Source: Pyrinomonadaceae bacterium
GTDB taxonomy: Bacteria; Acidobacteriota; Blastocatellia; Pyrinomonadales; Pyrinomonadaceae
NCBI GenBank assembly: GCA_025922875.1
Contig: JAICGZ010000018.1
Coordinates: forward strand, 1-40,024
Length of the DNA: 40,024 nt
Reading direction: 5' to 3'
In this document: positions 38,618 through 40,024 of the stretch, piece by piece
Numbering within the stretch: position 1 is the first letter of the stretch
Layout: each line of letters begins with the position of its first letter
The notes under the pieces: model-generated
What the model was told of the DNA's origin: nothing
What the model saw: the letters and a program-made list of their open reading frames with translations, nothing else
Databases searched by the model: none
Translations under genes and position numbers: made by a program

Positions 38618-40024
38618 TTAATCGCTCGCGCGAAGCTGGAGCAACACGTCGCGAGCTACATCAAGCACGTTGTCCTGCTGATCTTCAGTCAAAACAAGCC
38701 GCAAAACACCGCTAGGTGTGAAGACTGCTCCCTCATGACTCTTCACATAACCTCCGAGTTTTTCAGGAGAAATCCGCGCCTTTTCACTAAATTTTATCGC
38801 TATTCCGTCGGGTGTCTTGTCGATGGAAACTATGCCCAACTCTTCCGCCAGGCGCCGCAAACGGGCATAAGCAAACAGCCTTTCGACAGACTCGGGAATA
38901 CGCCCATAGCGATCTTCCGTCTCCGTACGGATGCTTGACAGTGTCGCCTCGTCACGCGCTGATGAGACTCGTTTGTACGTTCTCAGCCGCTGCCCCATAT
39001 CGGAAATGTAATCTTCGGGAATGGCTACATCGACGCCCAGGTTGAGCGTGACGCTCGTCTCATCCTCGACTTCTTCGCCGCGAAGCTCCGCGACCGTGCG
39101 CTCGAGCATCTGCGTGTAAAGATCGAAACCGAGTGCCTCCATGTGCCCCGACTGCTCGCCTCCCAGCAGATTACCGGCGCCGCGCAATTCGAGGTCGAGG
39201 GCGGCGATACGAAACCCCGCTCCCAGGTCAGAAAACTCACGAATGGCTGCTAAACGGCGACGGGCAATGGGCGAAAGCTCCTGTTCGTTCGGTATCAGCA
39301 GGTAAGCGTAAGCCCGGCGGCTCGAACGCCCCACACGCCCGCGTAATTGATAAAGCTGAGAAAGACCGTAGTGATCGGCGCGATTTATGATGATGGTGTT
39401 TGCGCGGGGGATGTCTATGCCGTTCTCGATGATGGTGGTCGCTACCAGAATGTCATATTTGTAGTCGATGAAGTCGAGCATCACTCGCTCCATCTCTTTC
39501 TCGTTCATCTGCCCGTGGCCCGTGGCTAGTCGCGCCTGTGGCACCAGTCGTTTTAGTAGTGCCGCAATTGTTTCGATCGTCTCGACACGATTGTGTATGA
39601 AGAACACCTGCCCACCGCGCGACAGTTCGAGCTCTATCGCCGACTTTATGACGGTTTCCGAAAACTGGACCACCTGAGTCTGTATAGCCAGTCGATCGCG
39701 TGGCGGCGTTTCAATGAGCGACATGTCGCGCATTCCACTCAGAGACATGTTGAGCGTACGTGGAATCGGCGTCGCGGACAGCGTCAACACGTCAACTTTC
39801 TTTTTCAAATGCTTGAGCCGCTCTTTGTGTGCGACTCCAAAACGCTGTTCCTCGTCTACAACTACCAGCCCGAGATCCTTGAAGGTAACGTCTTTTGACA
39901 AGATGCGATGCGTGCCGATAACGACGTCGATTTCGCCCGTCTCGACCTTCTTCACAACCTCTTTCTGTTCCTTCGACGTGCGAAAGCGCGACAACAATTC
40001 GACCTTTACCGGAAAAGGAGCGAA
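38618..40024 (-). CDS. mfd: Transcription-repair coupling factor Mfd, C-terminal part (runs off the right edge)
   Basis: 469 codons are visible, open to the window edge (first complete residues FAPFPVKVELLSRF). RecG-like translocase motifs are VVVDEEQRFG (motif II), TLSATPIPRTLNMSL (III), FFIHNRVETIE (IV), ATTIIENGIDIPRANT (V) and QLRGRVGRSSRRAYAYLL (VI). AALDLELRGAGNLLGGEQSGH follows, then the TRCF C-terminal domain D7. Mfd removes RNA polymerase stalled at DNA damage and recruits UvrA. The N-terminal UvrB-like and polymerase-interacting domains lie outside the window. It is followed by the surA-like gene in an apparent operon. Confidence 0.97.
   Translation of the reverse strand, partial: FAPFPVKVELLSRFRTSKEQKEVVKKVETGEIDVVIGTHRILSKDVTFKDLGLVVVDEEQRFGVAHKERLKHLKKKVDVLTLSATPIPRTLNMSLSGMRDMSLIETPPRDRLAIQTQVVQFSETVIKSAIELELSRGGQVFFIHNRVETIETIAALLKRLVPQARLATGHGQMNEKEMERVMLDFIDYKYDILVATTIIENGIDIPRANTIIINRADHYGLSQLYQLRGRVGRSSRRAYAYLLIPNEQELSPIARRRLAAIREFSDLGAGFRIAALDLELRGAGNLLGGEQSGHMEALGFDLYTQMLERTVAELRGEEVEDETSVTLNLGVDVAIPEDYISDMGQRLRTYKRVSSARDEATLSSIRTETEDRYGRIPESVERLFAYARLRRLAEELGIVSIDKTPDGIAIKFSEKARISPEKLGGYVKSHEGAVFTPSGVLRLVLTEDQQDNVLDVARDVLLQLRASD

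Overview
This window looks like ordinary chromosome from a Gram-negative, probably acidobacterial organism (Blastocatellia-like). The reasons are a PEP-CTERM sorting-signal protein, large secreted S9 and S8 peptidases, a calcium-loop secreted protein of a type I associate with Acidobacteria, a mfd-surA pair, moderate GC, and dense palindromic intergenic repeats. The assignment is inferred from gene content, not from a marker phylogeny. I see no rRNA, tRNA, CRISPR array, insertion sequence, integrase or phage gene.

Layout. Positions 1-1267 (minus) hold the start of an M42-like peptidase, a zinc-ribbon/Tudor-like small protein and a glycine-rich RRM protein. Positions 1812-6176 (plus) hold a proteinase-K-type protease and a large S9 peptidase. 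Positions 6197-8926 (minus) hold a LytTR regulator, a LytS-type kinase and a Tat-exported DJ-1/PfpI protein. Positions 9029-13304 (minus) form a cysteine operon. Positions 13331-17600 hold DUF5996, a GT2 glycosyltransferase, DUF2085 and GlpX. Positions 17793-21150 (plus) hold an AraC-type HTH protein, a SurA-N/DsbA fusion and a Cys-rich secreted protein. Positions 21211-24778 hold an acyl-CoA dehydrogenase (minus) and the agmatine-to-putrescine operon aguB-membrane protein-aguA (plus). Positions 24766-33179 (minus) hold a CCA-adding enzyme, a hypothetical protein, GlyRS, a 52-residue membrane protein, a PEGA/OmpA-like protein, a PEP-CTERM protein, pnp and rpsO. Positions 33381-36212 (plus) hold a type II NADH dehydrogenase and an L,D-transpeptidase lipoprotein. 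Positions 36284-40024 (minus) hold dusB, a surA-like gene and the 3' part of mfd.

The most interesting system is the cysteine operon (about 13304 down to 9029, minus strand). A near-perfect promoter (TTGACA-N17-TATAGT) lies 9 nt before the ATG of a 29-codon leader ORF carrying nine Cys codons. The leader is followed by a strong intrinsic terminator just upstream of a CysM-like synthase. A segment directly after the Cys run (GCGACCG) is exactly complementary to the terminator's 5' arm (CGGTCGC), giving a ready antiterminator. The layout predicts ribosome-mediated, cysteine-sensed attenuation from an almost leaderless ORF. The controlled genes encode CysM, a transsulfuration PLP enzyme, a Mec-type JAMM protease, and one polypeptide joining a CysO-like sulfur carrier, a MoeB/ThiF-type E1 and a rhodanese. 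This resembles the mycobacterial CysO-CysM-Mec-MoeZ pathway, except that the carrier is locked at its di-glycine inside a fusion.

The second theme is a set of at least eight families of short-period palindromic intergenic repeats. Many sit exactly on gene ends and supply stop codons and C-terminal residues.
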